Below, in pieces: positions 27,301-37,100 of a stretch of 64,000 bases of DNA. Location: positions 495,311-559,310 of the forward strand of contig CAADRB010000043.1 in NCBI GenBank assembly GCA_900708905.1. Reading direction: 5' to 3'. The stretch comes from Hymenolepis diminuta. Taxonomy: Eukaryota; Platyhelminthes; Cestoda; Cyclophyllidea; Hymenolepididae. Position 1 is the first letter of the stretch. The number at the start of each line of letters is the position of its first letter. The translations under genes were made by a program, and so were the position numbers. The notes under the pieces are model-generated. The model did not search any database. It was given only the letters and a program-made list of their open reading frames with translations, and was not told where the DNA came from.

Positions 27301-27459
27301 GTTCGAATTTTCATTTATCCCTCCTGACCAAATGTTCATTTATAACGTATCCCTGTTCTATTTTTTCCAGGTTCCTTGCTTTATTTTGCCTACGGAGTAT
27401 GCCACAGCAACCCAACAGATGACACAGAGACAGACAACTTGCTAGAAGTAAAAGACTGA
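6335..27459 (+). CDS. Cationic amino acid transporter, SLC7A/CAT type
   Basis: Eight exons: 6335-6527, 6820-6971, 10484-10665, 11530-12256, 13847-14107, 19407-19766, 25435-25543 and 27371-27459. All introns are GT-AG and all phases agree, giving 2073 nt and 690 residues, within the usual CAT size range. The family transports arginine, lysine and ornithine across the plasma membrane (APC superfamily, about 14 membrane segments). Seen here: a CAT-like N-terminal block CLRTVDLVGYGIA (about 53-65), AGSTYTYVYVLLGELPAFLA after the exon 2/3 join, the hallmark EEVKDPGKSIP (about 307-317), LGAPRILYAM, then FKTPLIASIPVALIAALLT across exons 4/5. Exon 7 carries SWMTWVRFAIW and exon 8 gives LLYFAYGVCHS, both typical of the CAT C-terminus. 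The start follows AGCACG and is the first ATG of the exon. A Cys-rich RGCCGNYC lies at about 18-25. Introns reach 5.7 kb, and intron 6 holds a mariner copy in antisense. The exact paralogue (CAT1-3, SLC7A4 or SLC7A14) cannot be told by eye. Confidence 0.93.
6972..10483 (+). other. Transporter intron 2 (3.5 kb)
   Basis: GT-AG intron with no second gene seen on either strand. It contains a compact palindrome with two CRE-like half sites at 8506-8525 (listed separately). The rest is unremarkable AT-rich sequence. Confidence 0.7.
8506..8525. repeat. CRE-like perfect inverted repeat
   Basis: Arms ATTGACGTC and GACGTCAAT are exact reverse complements separated by TT, so each side contains a TGACGTC core like a cAMP-response (CREB/ATF) half site. 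It lies in transporter intron 2. A regulatory role is inference only. Confidence 0.4.
12257..13846 (+). other. Transporter intron 4
   Basis: A 1.59-kb GT-AG intron. It holds an (AT)n microsatellite at 12729-12746 and a 16-bp palindrome GGAAGGAATTCCTTCC at 13091-13106 inside a polypurine/polypyrimidine patch. No coding sequence is seen. Confidence 0.7.
14108..19406 (+). other. Transporter intron 5 (5.3 kb)
   Basis: GT-AG intron joining two phase-0 exons. It contains a tRNA-SINE-like segment near 14.74-14.96 kb and a self-complementary ATTTATCGATAAAT at 17414-17427, which includes the core TATCGATA. The short open frames at 15.3, 16.2 and 17.6-18.9 kb have no recognisable family and no matching splice phase. 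Confidence 0.65.
14735..14960 (+). repeat. tRNA-derived SINE-like segment
   Basis: TGGCGCAGCGG (14744-14754) fits the Pol III A-box pattern. About 35-40 nt on, GGGATTATGAGAGC (about 14779-14793) lies where a B-box would be, though it is degenerate. The intervening bases resemble the D-arm to anticodon-arm part of a tRNA. A similar A-box/GATTATGA pair occurs at 54884-54914. The right-hand boundary is a guess. No intact cloverleaf forms, so this is not a functional tRNA gene. Confidence 0.3.
21682..21702. repeat. (AT)n microsatellite at an insertion site
   Basis: About 21 bp of alternating A/T directly abuts the left terminal repeat of mariner copy 1. The last TA serves as one half of the TA target-site duplication. 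Confidence 0.85.
21703..23056 (-). mobile_element. Tc1/mariner-like element, copy 1, transposase pseudogene
   Basis: A 1,354-bp element bounded by imperfect 27-28-bp terminal inverted repeats (CAGGGTGCGTAGGC on the left, CAGAGGGCGTAAGG read inward from the right). A TA lies on both sides, as expected for this superfamily. The minus strand encodes a broken mariner-type transposase. Recognisable blocks include SNSEVARFLEV with KVRKELL (helix-turn-helix part), VNRLMCAQRLLNKLEHREEE, QQDLAP near the second catalytic Asp, and NSPDLNPLHYYMWG near the third. The C-terminus matches the family pattern FRTRIEWVIEAEGG. Several frameshifts and stops break the frame, and the first catalytic Asp region (LWFS...) is garbled, so it cannot make active enzyme. 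It includes a (TGAG)n tract at about 22728-22764. It lies antisense in the transporter's intron 6. Confidence 0.9.
21975..22003 (-). other. G-quadruplex-prone tract in mariner copy 1
   Basis: The minus strand carries consecutive runs of three or four G separated by one or two bases, which fits the usual G4 motif. Copy 2 loses homology at the equivalent tract. Confidence 0.6.
25544..27370 (+). other. Transporter intron 7
   Basis: A 1.83-kb intron with a GTGGGT donor and a CCAG acceptor, splitting a glycine codon (phase 1). No gene or repeat is recognised in it. The open frame at 26690-26926 is not homologous to anything I know. Confidence 0.65.
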
Positions 27460-27581
27460 ACGTACCTACCTACCTGATTTCTTTCACTTCAGATTTGCCC
27501 ACTTAAGATTCCTTTTACTTGTTTGCCTTCCTTTTTCCACTTTATTAAGGCTGCGATTTTTTAAAGAATGACCAGATTTGC

Positions 27582-27587
27582 AATAAA
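27582..27587 (+). terminator. Poly(A) signal of the transporter gene
   Basis: AATAAA lies 123 nt after the transporter stop codon, a normal 3'-UTR distance. Confidence 0.5.
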
Positions 27588-30500
27588 TGAGCGTTTTGAA
27601 GCAATGTAATCTAACAATGTATTGGTAAAATTGTTGTAAGGACAGGACAGGAACTTAGATGAAAAGATGTTCATTCAATCTCTCAATTTCCCAGCAAACA
27701 GAAATCTTTTATCATGACTGTTATTGTTTCCAACACATTTGCATCTGTGTCTTCAGTAGCCTGCACAATTTGCGGAAATGTGTATCCTCCCGGTTGAAAC
27801 ACCGCAGCTCCAATTTTGGGTGACTCTTAACAATCAGGTGTCAACTATTAGTCATTCCTTTATTTGCCTGACACAGCCATCGCGGTTGATCATCACACTC
27901 ACTGGGTGGGCATCGAGCACACGAGCCTTTCTTCATAAAGAAGTATAGTAAATACTGTGCTATCGGCGCATTTTTTTCAGCTATTTTCCTAACAATAAAC
28001 AACATCCATTAATTATTAATCATACCGATAAAATGGGTCAAATAGATTACGCATGAAAGATGACTAACTTTAATAATGCACAATTGTTGTTTATGCAAGT
28101 AGGACAAGTAGGATCAGAAAAGGAATCAAATTGTCTTTGAAGGCGTAAATTGATAGAAATTTTCAAAGATCTATGTTTGACTGGTGTATATCGCTTTTCG
28201 AAAATTTTGGAAGACATATATATATCAACATGTTAATGGTTCTCGATAAGCGTTCGACTATATCTAGCAGGCATGAAGGAAATTAAAGATACGCGGCAGT
28301 ACCACAAACTGGTTGGCTTTGATGCAAATAAGAGCCTAAAAAATTTCCCTAAAGTAGAGGTAGAAGCCAACAATCTTATTTCTTAACTGGTGTGATAAAA
28401 TAAGTAATAGTTTTTATAATTTTAACTGATTATTAATTCAAACAAGAACTTAAAATACATTTGGCTATGAAAGCAAATCAACAAATTTAGGTTCGCTTGC
28501 TATGTAGTAATTGTCCGAAAACAATTTAATTAGGCTCAAATAGACCAAAAGAGTTTAAGAAAACTGCAAATTATGTGATATACAAAAGAAACGCTGATAA
28601 GTTATTCATAAATATTAAATAATGACATGATAGAATATACATAAATGCCTGCATTTTTCGAAGCATATTTTCAATAATTGGGACTGGATTTCTGTAACAT
28701 TTCCCTTTTAGCATATTTTGATCAAGTTCCATAGACATTCCACCTGGTAATTCGCTTAATTAATTAATCAATTACAATGAAGCCTTCACTAGAGACACTT
28801 ACAAAATATAATACAGGTAAAATTATATTAGATTAATTAGACTTTAATTTAATTAGTTTGTTCATAAGTTTCTTGCATGATCAACTATATGACTTATTGA
28901 GAAATTTTCAAATGATTTCAAATTATAATGCCAAAAGAATTCTAGATATCGCATTTTTTGAAACTCCTCAGATGTAACTCAAAGTGTGATTCTTCTGTGC
29001 TGCAGTAATGTTGAGATCTATTTTTTGCTGCTATAACATACCTGCCCACTGGATATTACTGGACAACAGTTGACTCCGATTAGAAAGAGAAGGTTAAGAC
29101 AGAATACAGTTAAACCAAAGCATTATTAATCAAACAAAGGCTTTTATAGGAATACAAGTTATTTTCATGTAGCTGACGTTGGGGGATCAAAACAGCTCGA
29201 CTGACAACAATTTCAGTCCCAAATAACCGTCGAGCTATCAGAGACGATAAGGATGATGGGTGACTTAGAGACAATAAATCGATTTACACCAGACAGAAAG
29301 CAGACTATGCATTTAAGACTTTTGTTTTAAACAAGAAGTAAGCAAAGTTAGTAAATACTAAATATAAGAAAATATTATTTTACTCAAAAATTAAAGTTCT
29401 TTATTTTCCGTCTTTTAAATCCTGCTTCATTTAATTGGCTTTTATTAGAACGAATATTTTTACATTATGGTTGTATATGGAGCATAACACAAGTCGACCT
29501 ATCGATACGGAAACGTGCGTCTTATTTTGATATGGTCGTTTGGGTCGTCCGTACCGTGGGTTGTCGGGAAATATTTATGACTAAAATTCGGTTACGGTAT
29601 CCGAGGGAGAGGAGCAGATCATAACGAGAAATTATAATTATCTAATGCATTTAACCTGTAAATAGTATGCTACCAAATAATGGTCCCATGTAAAGACATA
29701 AAGAAAATATTGAAGCTGCTAATGCGAACAAATGCAATGGTTTTTAAGAGATTCATTGCTTTGACTAATGTCTAATGCATTCTGAATATATTTTTATATG
29801 CCATTGTTAAAATCTTGCAGTAAGTAAGATTATACCAGCGTAGCTTCGTAGAAAATTAATAACGAGTATTTTCAAAATCCTGAAAAACTGTTCTCTGTCA
29901 GCCAATCTATTCAATTTTTTAAGTTGTCTAAATTAAAACATATACATAAATTGATATATAAAATACGACATTAATATATCTTCAGGTCATAAAAATTTTA
30001 CTTATAGAATGTGGCTTAAACATATTTAGAAATATTTTGTCAGATTCGCTTCATCAACATAATTCAGATGATTTATGGACTTCAGTTTCATTTTTATTAG
30101 ACATTTTCGGAACATTTGAATTTGATAACGTTTTAAATGGAGACTTTTACAATTGAATATTTTGAATATTCAAAGATTTCTTAAATTGCGCATTTGCTAA
30201 GAATCTCTAAAGCTTTTCAATAAATGATATTGGTCGAAAAATACAGACTCCCTCATTGAATCACCTCATGTTTCATTTCGTTTAGTTGTTGCTTTAGGAA
30301 GAATGACGGCATTAAATCGAAATAGATATTGCGTTTTAGAATGAAGGATTTAAATTCTATTGAGTAGTTTTAACATCATTAAAATGCAACCTTTAAACAT
30401 CAAATCTGGTATTTATCGAAGTTTTAATATATTTTAGAAATAAACTGACATATATACTGTTGGGGATACTATAATAAATAATATTGCAATTACGTTTTAA

Positions 30501-30647
30501 CTAATACACATCATAAGCATATTTCAAGGTTCTTTAGGTGCCCTTCGTTATTGATAGTCTACTATTCGTAGCCCGCTCCGTGAATTTTGGTGGCACGTTG
30601 GTTCAATTGTTTCCTCGGATCGCATTGTTTATCGGTCGTACGCCATC
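27588..30647. other. Intergenic between the transporter and RPN1
   Basis: About 3 kb of AT-rich sequence with no recognisable gene or repeat. The RPN1 promoter should lie at its right end. Confidence 0.55.
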
Positions 30648-32701
30648 ATGCGTTTTCTGTCAAGCATTGTTTTATTGTTAGCAATTTCTTTTGCTCGAGG
30701 AGATTTCACGAATATTGAAGTATCTCAAACTATTTATGCAGATTCTCACATTGTTCGAGTTGAGGCGGTAATTACCATTGATTTACCAAGTGATGCGCCA
30801 AGTGCTTACAAATATTCAATTGACACTGAGGTTTACCAGCATCTAGCTTTTATTGAAGCAAAGGCAAGTTTAATTTTTATGTCTTGTAATTATTATCTAT
30901 AGATTGATGCGAAAACTCCACTGACTGTTAAGTCAATTGGCAAAGTTTCAAAGTATGAACCCTTTTCTTGACCTTATTTTCTTAGTAAACCTACTTACGA
31001 CATTGAAATTCCCAAAGCCAACACTGGAAAGCGATTCAAATTTACAGTTTATTCCTACTTCACTGGTTTGCTTCGACCGAAACCTGCTGAAGTCGCCCAA
31101 GCCGACAGCCAATTCGTTGAACTCCTGGTTAATGTTGCTCATTTCTCGTTTTATCCAAGCCAGAAGGTTTCAACTACCGTTACTCTGAGTGGTGGAGAAA
31201 TTCTTTTCTATTCAGAAGATATTGTACCAGTGAAAAAGTCGAGCAATAACGTCATTTATGGTCCATTTGAGAATGTTGCGCCGTTCGAAAAGGTAGGAAT
31301 TCCATTTTTTAGTTTGATTTCCTCTATTAGCGAGTTGCAAAATTCTATTACGAAAACAATTCTCCTTTCTTGGCCATTACTAGTCTCAAACGATCAATTG
31401 AAATCTCCCATTGGGGAAATATTGCAATTGAAAATCAGGTGTCAATAAGAAACTATGGAGCTAAATTAACTGGATCTTTCTCTCGGCTTGACTACCAACG
31501 GGGTATTGGCCATAAAATATCTGTTGCGGGGATTAAAACCGTCCTTCCAGCGTCCGCAAAAGGTATTTACTACCGGGATGAAATCGGAAATATTAGTACT
31601 AGCAATGTGAGAAATTTGTACAGTTCAGTTGAAGTTGACATTGCACCACGTTTTCCACTTTTCGGTGGATGGAAAACATTCTTCATTTTGGGTTACAATC
31701 TCCCTGCTTATGAGAATCTTTACAGGAAAGGTAATTTCAATTCTGACTGTTTGACGCACTTCGTTAGGAAGTAAATTTGCTCTGAAAATAAACTTCCTCG
31801 ACTTCCTCTATGACGATATTTTGGTTGATGAAATGTCACTCCGGATCGTTCTCCCAGAAACGGCCTCAAATGTCAAACTGGAAGTGCCTTTTGACGTTGA
31901 AAGACTACCTGACGAAGTCCTGAAGACCTATCTTGACACATCCGGTCGAAAAGTTCTTGTACTTCGCAAGAAGAATCTTATTGAGGGCCACATTAAAGAT
32001 TTCACCGTCTACTATGATTTTAACACGATAAACATGCTTCGAGAACCGGCTATGCTCATTACCGCGTTTATGGTGTTTTTCGCCGCTATTATTATCTATG
32101 TTCGTCTTGATTTCTCAATCTCAGAAGTAAGTTGAAATATCAGGTAATTTTTCGTAATAACACAACCACGATCCATCTGATGAATTTTTCCTTCCTTCAG
32201 GATAAGATGGGCGAACTTCAGCAAAGAGTTCAAGCCTCAGTAAATGAAATCTTGAACCTTCAGAACAAACGATCTGCAATCTACCAGACCTACGAAGATG
32301 TTGTGAGCAGTTACAAGTCTTCAAAGGATGCTGACCGCTTCAAAACCGACTACAAGAAGGTTGAGGCCGATTACAGGTCCATTACACAAAGAATTTCCTC
32401 AATGCAATCGAAGCTGCGTGAATTTTATATTGAGGGAGCCGACAAGGTATACAATCGAATAATATATTACTACTTATGTATTTATAAGTATATGTAAATG
32501 TCTGGAATCGTTTCGTAGGTTGGCGAGCTTCAGAAGTTTGATCAAGAGTATCACGGCTTACTGACCAGGGGTGTTTCACTCGCCGAGAATGTTATTTCTG
32601 GAAAGATTTCAAAACCACAGTATCAGACAGAAGATGACAGCCTCTCAGTGAAGAAGTCTGCTTTGATTGAAAAAATGGAATCCATTGCTGAGTCTCTATA
32701 A
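30648..32701 (+). CDS. RPN1: Ribophorin I, oligosaccharyltransferase subunit 1
   Basis: Seven exons: 30648-30863, 30903-30952, 30986-31292, 31331-31730, 31768-32126, 32201-32446 and 32519-32701. They give 1761 nt and 586 residues (human RPN1 is 607). The protein is a type I ER membrane subunit of the complex that transfers the dolichol-linked glycan to Asn on nascent proteins. Seen: a signal peptide (about 1-18, [15 protein letters not shown]), the lumenal ribophorin domain with [27 protein letters not shown] and [11 protein letters not shown], a membrane segment at about 419-437 ([18 protein letters not shown]) followed by DFSIS, and a charged helical cytosolic tail. These blocks match metazoan RPN1 in order. 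Introns are 39, 33, 38, 37, 74 and 72 nt; the first uses GC-AG, the others GT-AG, and all phases agree. A mariner fragment begins 324 nt after the stop. Confidence 0.96.
30864..30902 (+). other. 39-nt GC-AG micro-intron in RPN1
   Basis: Splicing AAG|GCAAGT...CTATAG|ATT joins FIEAK to IDAKTPL in frame. Leaving it unspliced would reach an early stop (TAG at 30901-30903), and the nearby GT at 30868 gives an out-of-frame stop. The GC donor is therefore the only workable choice I find. Confidence 0.8.
30953..30985 (+). other. 33-nt GT-AG micro-intron in RPN1
   Basis: GTATGA...TTCTTAG, phase 2. Removal joins VSK..N to KPTYDIEIP in frame, and retention would shift the frame. This is close to the lower limit for spliceosomal introns. 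Confidence 0.8.
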
Positions 32702-32865
32702 TTTGGAAGAGGTGGGAGAGGCACTAATTTTCCATTTTTTCTTTTTGATTCATGGTGCCGTTATGCTTGTGTTTTTTCGTCTTCTCTCCTCTGTATGTTC
32801 CCGGCTCGGTGCGATCATCTTAAAATCACGTCAAGTATGTATTTAAACGTTAGCGATTCCATTTT

Positions 32866-32871
32866 AATAAA
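32866..32871 (+). terminator. Poly(A) signal of RPN1
   Basis: AATAAA lies 165 nt after the RPN1 stop and 155 nt before the mariner fragment, so the insertion probably lies just outside the transcript. Confidence 0.55.
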
Positions 32872-33025
32872 TCACACTTCGTTGGTACTTCTAGTGCGTG
32901 TAATTCCGTTTGGATATTCTGTTACTTTGGAGATGGCGTATATTTTAAATTGAATTCTCTTTGCCCTTTTGAGTCTTGTAGCACTTAGGTCTTTAATGGC
33001 AAATTAATTCGTGTTTCTTGTATTA

Positions 33026-34112
33026 CAGGGTGCGTAACGCATCTGTGGGCACCTATATCTTTGTAACTTAAACTAACCCAATATCAATGAATTTTTTGTC
33101 AGATCCCATGGCAGATACTACTATAACTGACGAAATGGAAAGACACGCTGTGCAGTAGTGTCTATAAGAGCGAAACACAGTAATTCAGAAGTTGCAAGAT
33201 TTCTCGAAGTCGACGCATCTTTCCCTTGCAAAGTTAGGAAGGAGCTTCTGAATGGAAACAACGCGGATGAATTGACCACCACGAGCAAGAGAAAAGAGCA
33301 TTATCAACGCTCTGATTCACCCACTCACTCACTCACTCACCCACTCACTCACTCTCAGAATACGTGAGCTTGTGAGAAGAGTGCATGGCACGGTGGATGA
33401 AATTGTGAGAAGTCGGTGGGACATCTTGCCCAAGAGATTAAAGTGTGTGAAGGAACAATAAGGAATGTTGTTCATTACGACTTTGGACACAAATCATGCG
33501 TTCTTAGGCGAGGCCATCAGTTTATGTCGTCAAAAACTTTTGAAAACTTTTGAGTGAATCGTTTAATGTGTGCACAACGACTCTTGAACAAATTGGAGCA
33601 CCGAGAGGAGGAGGAGTATCTTTGGTTTTCTCCGAGGAAAACAAGTTCCATCAGCACCAAAAAGTCAATGGAGGAAGTGGGAGGTGGGTATGTGCGGGCG
33701 GATCCCACTGAGGTTCCAACAGTTGTGCAGGCGCACGAAGTTTCGAACAATAGTGATGGGTTTTCGGTGTTGCTGTTGTTAGCAGTGGGGAGGGGCACAC
33801 CACGATCCCTCCATTTTCAACAGGGTCCTAGGATCAATCCAGGTGTAGATGCTATATGGAGACTCTTCAAACCATTGTGGTTAAGCCGCCTTGGATGGAC
33901 AGCGTAGCCAATGGAGGAAGACCCCCCATGTCGTCCAACAAGATTTGGCTCCATTCCATGCAGCTCTCAAAACCCAGGATTTGATGGATGGCCGAGAATT
34001 TGCATTATAATGTTACACCAAACCTCTTATATCCGACTCATAACTCACCAGACCTTAATCCTTTGCATTATTACATGTGGGTCGGGGTGGGGTGAGGCGA
34101 GGTGGGTCGGGG
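33026..34112 (+). mobile_element. Tc1/mariner-like element, copy 2, 3'-truncated
   Basis: It starts with CAGGGTGCGTAACGC just after a TA at 33024-33025, matching the 5' terminal repeat of copy 1 in the opposite orientation. By direct base-by-base reading, 33083-34094 is identical to the reverse complement of copy 1 (1,012 bp without a mismatch). The outer 57 bp (33026-33082) differ at 12 positions. Homology stops within the G-rich tract at 34079-34112, so the C-terminal codons and the 3' terminal repeat are missing. The transposase frame carries the same stops and shifts as copy 1 and is a pseudogene. A (CTCA)n tract lies at about 33317-33354. Confidence 0.9.
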
Positions 34113-37100
34113 TTCTCTTCCTGAGCGTTTTCTATTAGCTATGTGTACTGTTAGAAAATTTAAATATGCTTTTGCGAGTATAACTAAAATCCTATGAAAA
34201 TGGTGTTAAAATTTGGGCTTGGGTATTTTTATCTTCGCTGATTCCACTCAAATTGCGATTAATGTATTGTAATCTCTTAAAATATTCGGGGTTTTATTAC
34301 TACATATGTGGCCGTGGGTTTTACATAACTGTTTATATTTCTATCCGATTATATACTCCTGAAAGGATTTATTGACAATTTTACACTTAAACATGTGGTT
34401 GCTGACATTGATAGGAAAAATTATTTTATAGAGCAGGGATACGACGAAAGCCTTAACTTTGCCTGCCCAAAACTTGCTTACAATTATTAGTCCTACACTG
34501 ACTTCATAATGCTGGAAAATCTATAAATGTTTTAAAGCACAATAGGATGATGTAAAGATTAGATAATAGCCAAAACAAGTTCGCACTTAAGTGCAAATGA
34601 TAACAAATGAAAAGTCGAAATTACTCCTCGGTTACCTTCTAGGAAATGTAGAGTTTATATTCCCAATTTTAGATTTTATTCTTCAATTCAATAAACATTT
34701 TCTTATATCTTTAATTTTTGTTCCTCTTAAATATTTTGTTCTTTTTCCTCGCAATTTAAAACAAAAAAAAGTTTTTAAAAAATGTTCAAATTTAACAAAT
34801 ACTCTCTAATTACAGAAAAATAAGACACCATAAAAATTCAATTTTGCTGATTGTTATGTAAAACAATTTTAACGCTTCATTAGATAATTCATATGCATGG
34901 ACCACACAAATTAAATGATAAATAAATCGTTTTGTTAAGATTTAGGAAGTAAAGAAAGAGAGTAAAATTTCAAAACTTTGGTTATGAAAAGGAAAGATTC
35001 CTTTTGATCTTCAATGGTGATTTGATTCAATTTTTGCTCGTAAAACTTCTTTGATACGTGAAAACTTCAACTCAAACTTATTTCATTAGACTATTAAGTT
35101 AAATACGCAGTCTCTTAAAAGAAAGTTTCTCTTTCGTCTGATAGTAGATGAATCACATATTTGGAACTGCATAGGTCTCAAATATTGAGTTGTAGCGCCT
35201 ATTTTGTCTCCAAAGCTGAGACGAAATAGCCAATAAGCCAAAATTTCATTCCGGCAGATAGCTTATATCCGCTTTTTTTAAAGGATTTTTGAGAACATGC
35301 AACTACTATATCAAGATCATGCAAACTCCTTAATATCATATAGGATCATTAAATTGGAGTGGCAAGACCGATCATCATAATTAAGCAACCGGTAAATAAA
35401 CACAGGGGATTGGAGACAAGACTTTGTTCACTAATCTATAAATTTGAACTATGGAACCTGATCCATCACCAAGCACCTACCGTGCAACTCAATTCCAAAA
35501 ACCAAATAAACTAGGTCTTCTTAATACGTTGAATTTACTCTCGACGCCTTTTCGAATTCCCCCACTACATCATTTGTCGAATTTTACTGTTAACTAATTC
35601 GAGTTGCTTTCAAATTAAAAGTTGTAAAACTAGTTCCTTTCCTGCGGGTTATAAGGGAAAATAATTTAGAAATCGCTTTGCTAATTACCTAATCTTTCAT
35701 TTAGACAAATAATTTTTGTCTTAATGGGAAGGATTCGATGCTATTGCAAACAACAAAGTAGCATAAAGAAAACTAACCCAGGAAATGAATATATTAGATA
35801 ACAAGTGGAACTCGACAAACAGCTACAGTATAAAAACGTGGTAAAAGAAAACTGGAATAAAATGATAATCGATTCAAGAAGGTATTTAATCTGTAGGCAA
35901 TAATGCCACTATAAAGTTTTCTGATAAATCGATATTTTGTCGAATTTAATTTTTAAAAGTGTAAAATTTGATAAGCTGATCGGGTTTAAGACTAATGAAA
36001 TCTCACAAACTCTTAGTAACGGTTCCCCTCCACCCCACGAGTTCATTTTGGTCATTAACCAAATCTGAACACGTGCTTATCTCCCTCCCCTCCATTAATC
36101 CCCGTAAATCATCCCATTTACTTTTCTCAAACAAGATCGTTGCCGGCACACTCTCTCATCTTGGTGTACAAGGGGAAGCGAGAATCTTGCAAGTCATTAT
36201 CAGAATTCCCCCTCCCACCACTCCCTTCCATGTAGGCTGTCTATTTCCCCCCCTTACAATCTTAAATACAACACGGTCATTAAGAAACGTTCCACGCACG
36301 CCATGGCCAACTGACATTCGATCGTGATCATGATCTTTGGCCACACCTTGGTCTGCTACAAACCGGTGTGCTTGTATCAATCTGACTCTAACCTCAAATC
36401 CTGACCCATAAAATTTTAATACCCCTAACACATGTTAACTGCCAAGAAGTTCATCAATACCGTCAAAAATCCGTGGGCAGTGTATATACCCACGCTATAG
36501 TGTGGGTGTAGCGTTAGGTGTATCTCAATTGGTTTTTACTTTTTATCGACGAAATCACAAAGGAATATGCCGAAAAATAAAGGGGAGATGGTAATAGGAG
36601 ATAATGATTTCGTATGTTTTGTCTTTGAATTTTTGGTCTAGACAACGGAGATTCATTGGGGTGATTGTGACGATTTTGAGATTTTAGTAGTACAGCTGAG
36701 GCTTGATTAAAATAAATAAACGACACAAAGACATTAATGCTAAATTGGTACAACCTTTAGTGTATATCCATCAGCTAGGAAACTGATTTTCCTCCCAAAA
36801 TGAACAATAAAACCGAATGAAAATACAAATCCTTGAATACCTCGATGTGTCCAGAATTCAATATTATATTCTGCTTGATATTTATTTTTGTTTATTTCGT
36901 ATTGAAACCGTCTTTGATTATTAAAAGCGATTAATGACGAAACAAGTGATGCATAAGTTGAGGGTTCGAAAAATAGTCAAGTTAGTAATCGATGTATACA
37001 TTTAAAGATACAAAGGTGATGAGAGTGAACAACGAGGACGATCAATTCTATTCAAAAAGAGAGATGGTAGGATGCGAGTTTTTCATGAGAGCGGCTTACC

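Noticed and set aside
33317..33354. Regular CTCA/CCCA repeats (also at about 22728-22764) that might be taken for a repeat array
   Set aside because: This is a simple tetranucleotide microsatellite inside the mariner copies. There are no spacers, so it is not CRISPR.
35995..36431. Open frames of 110 (+) and 91 (-) codons in a less AT-rich patch
   Set aside because: They overlap each other on opposite strands and have Pro/Ser-rich low-complexity translation. Neither shows a known family or supporting splice sites.
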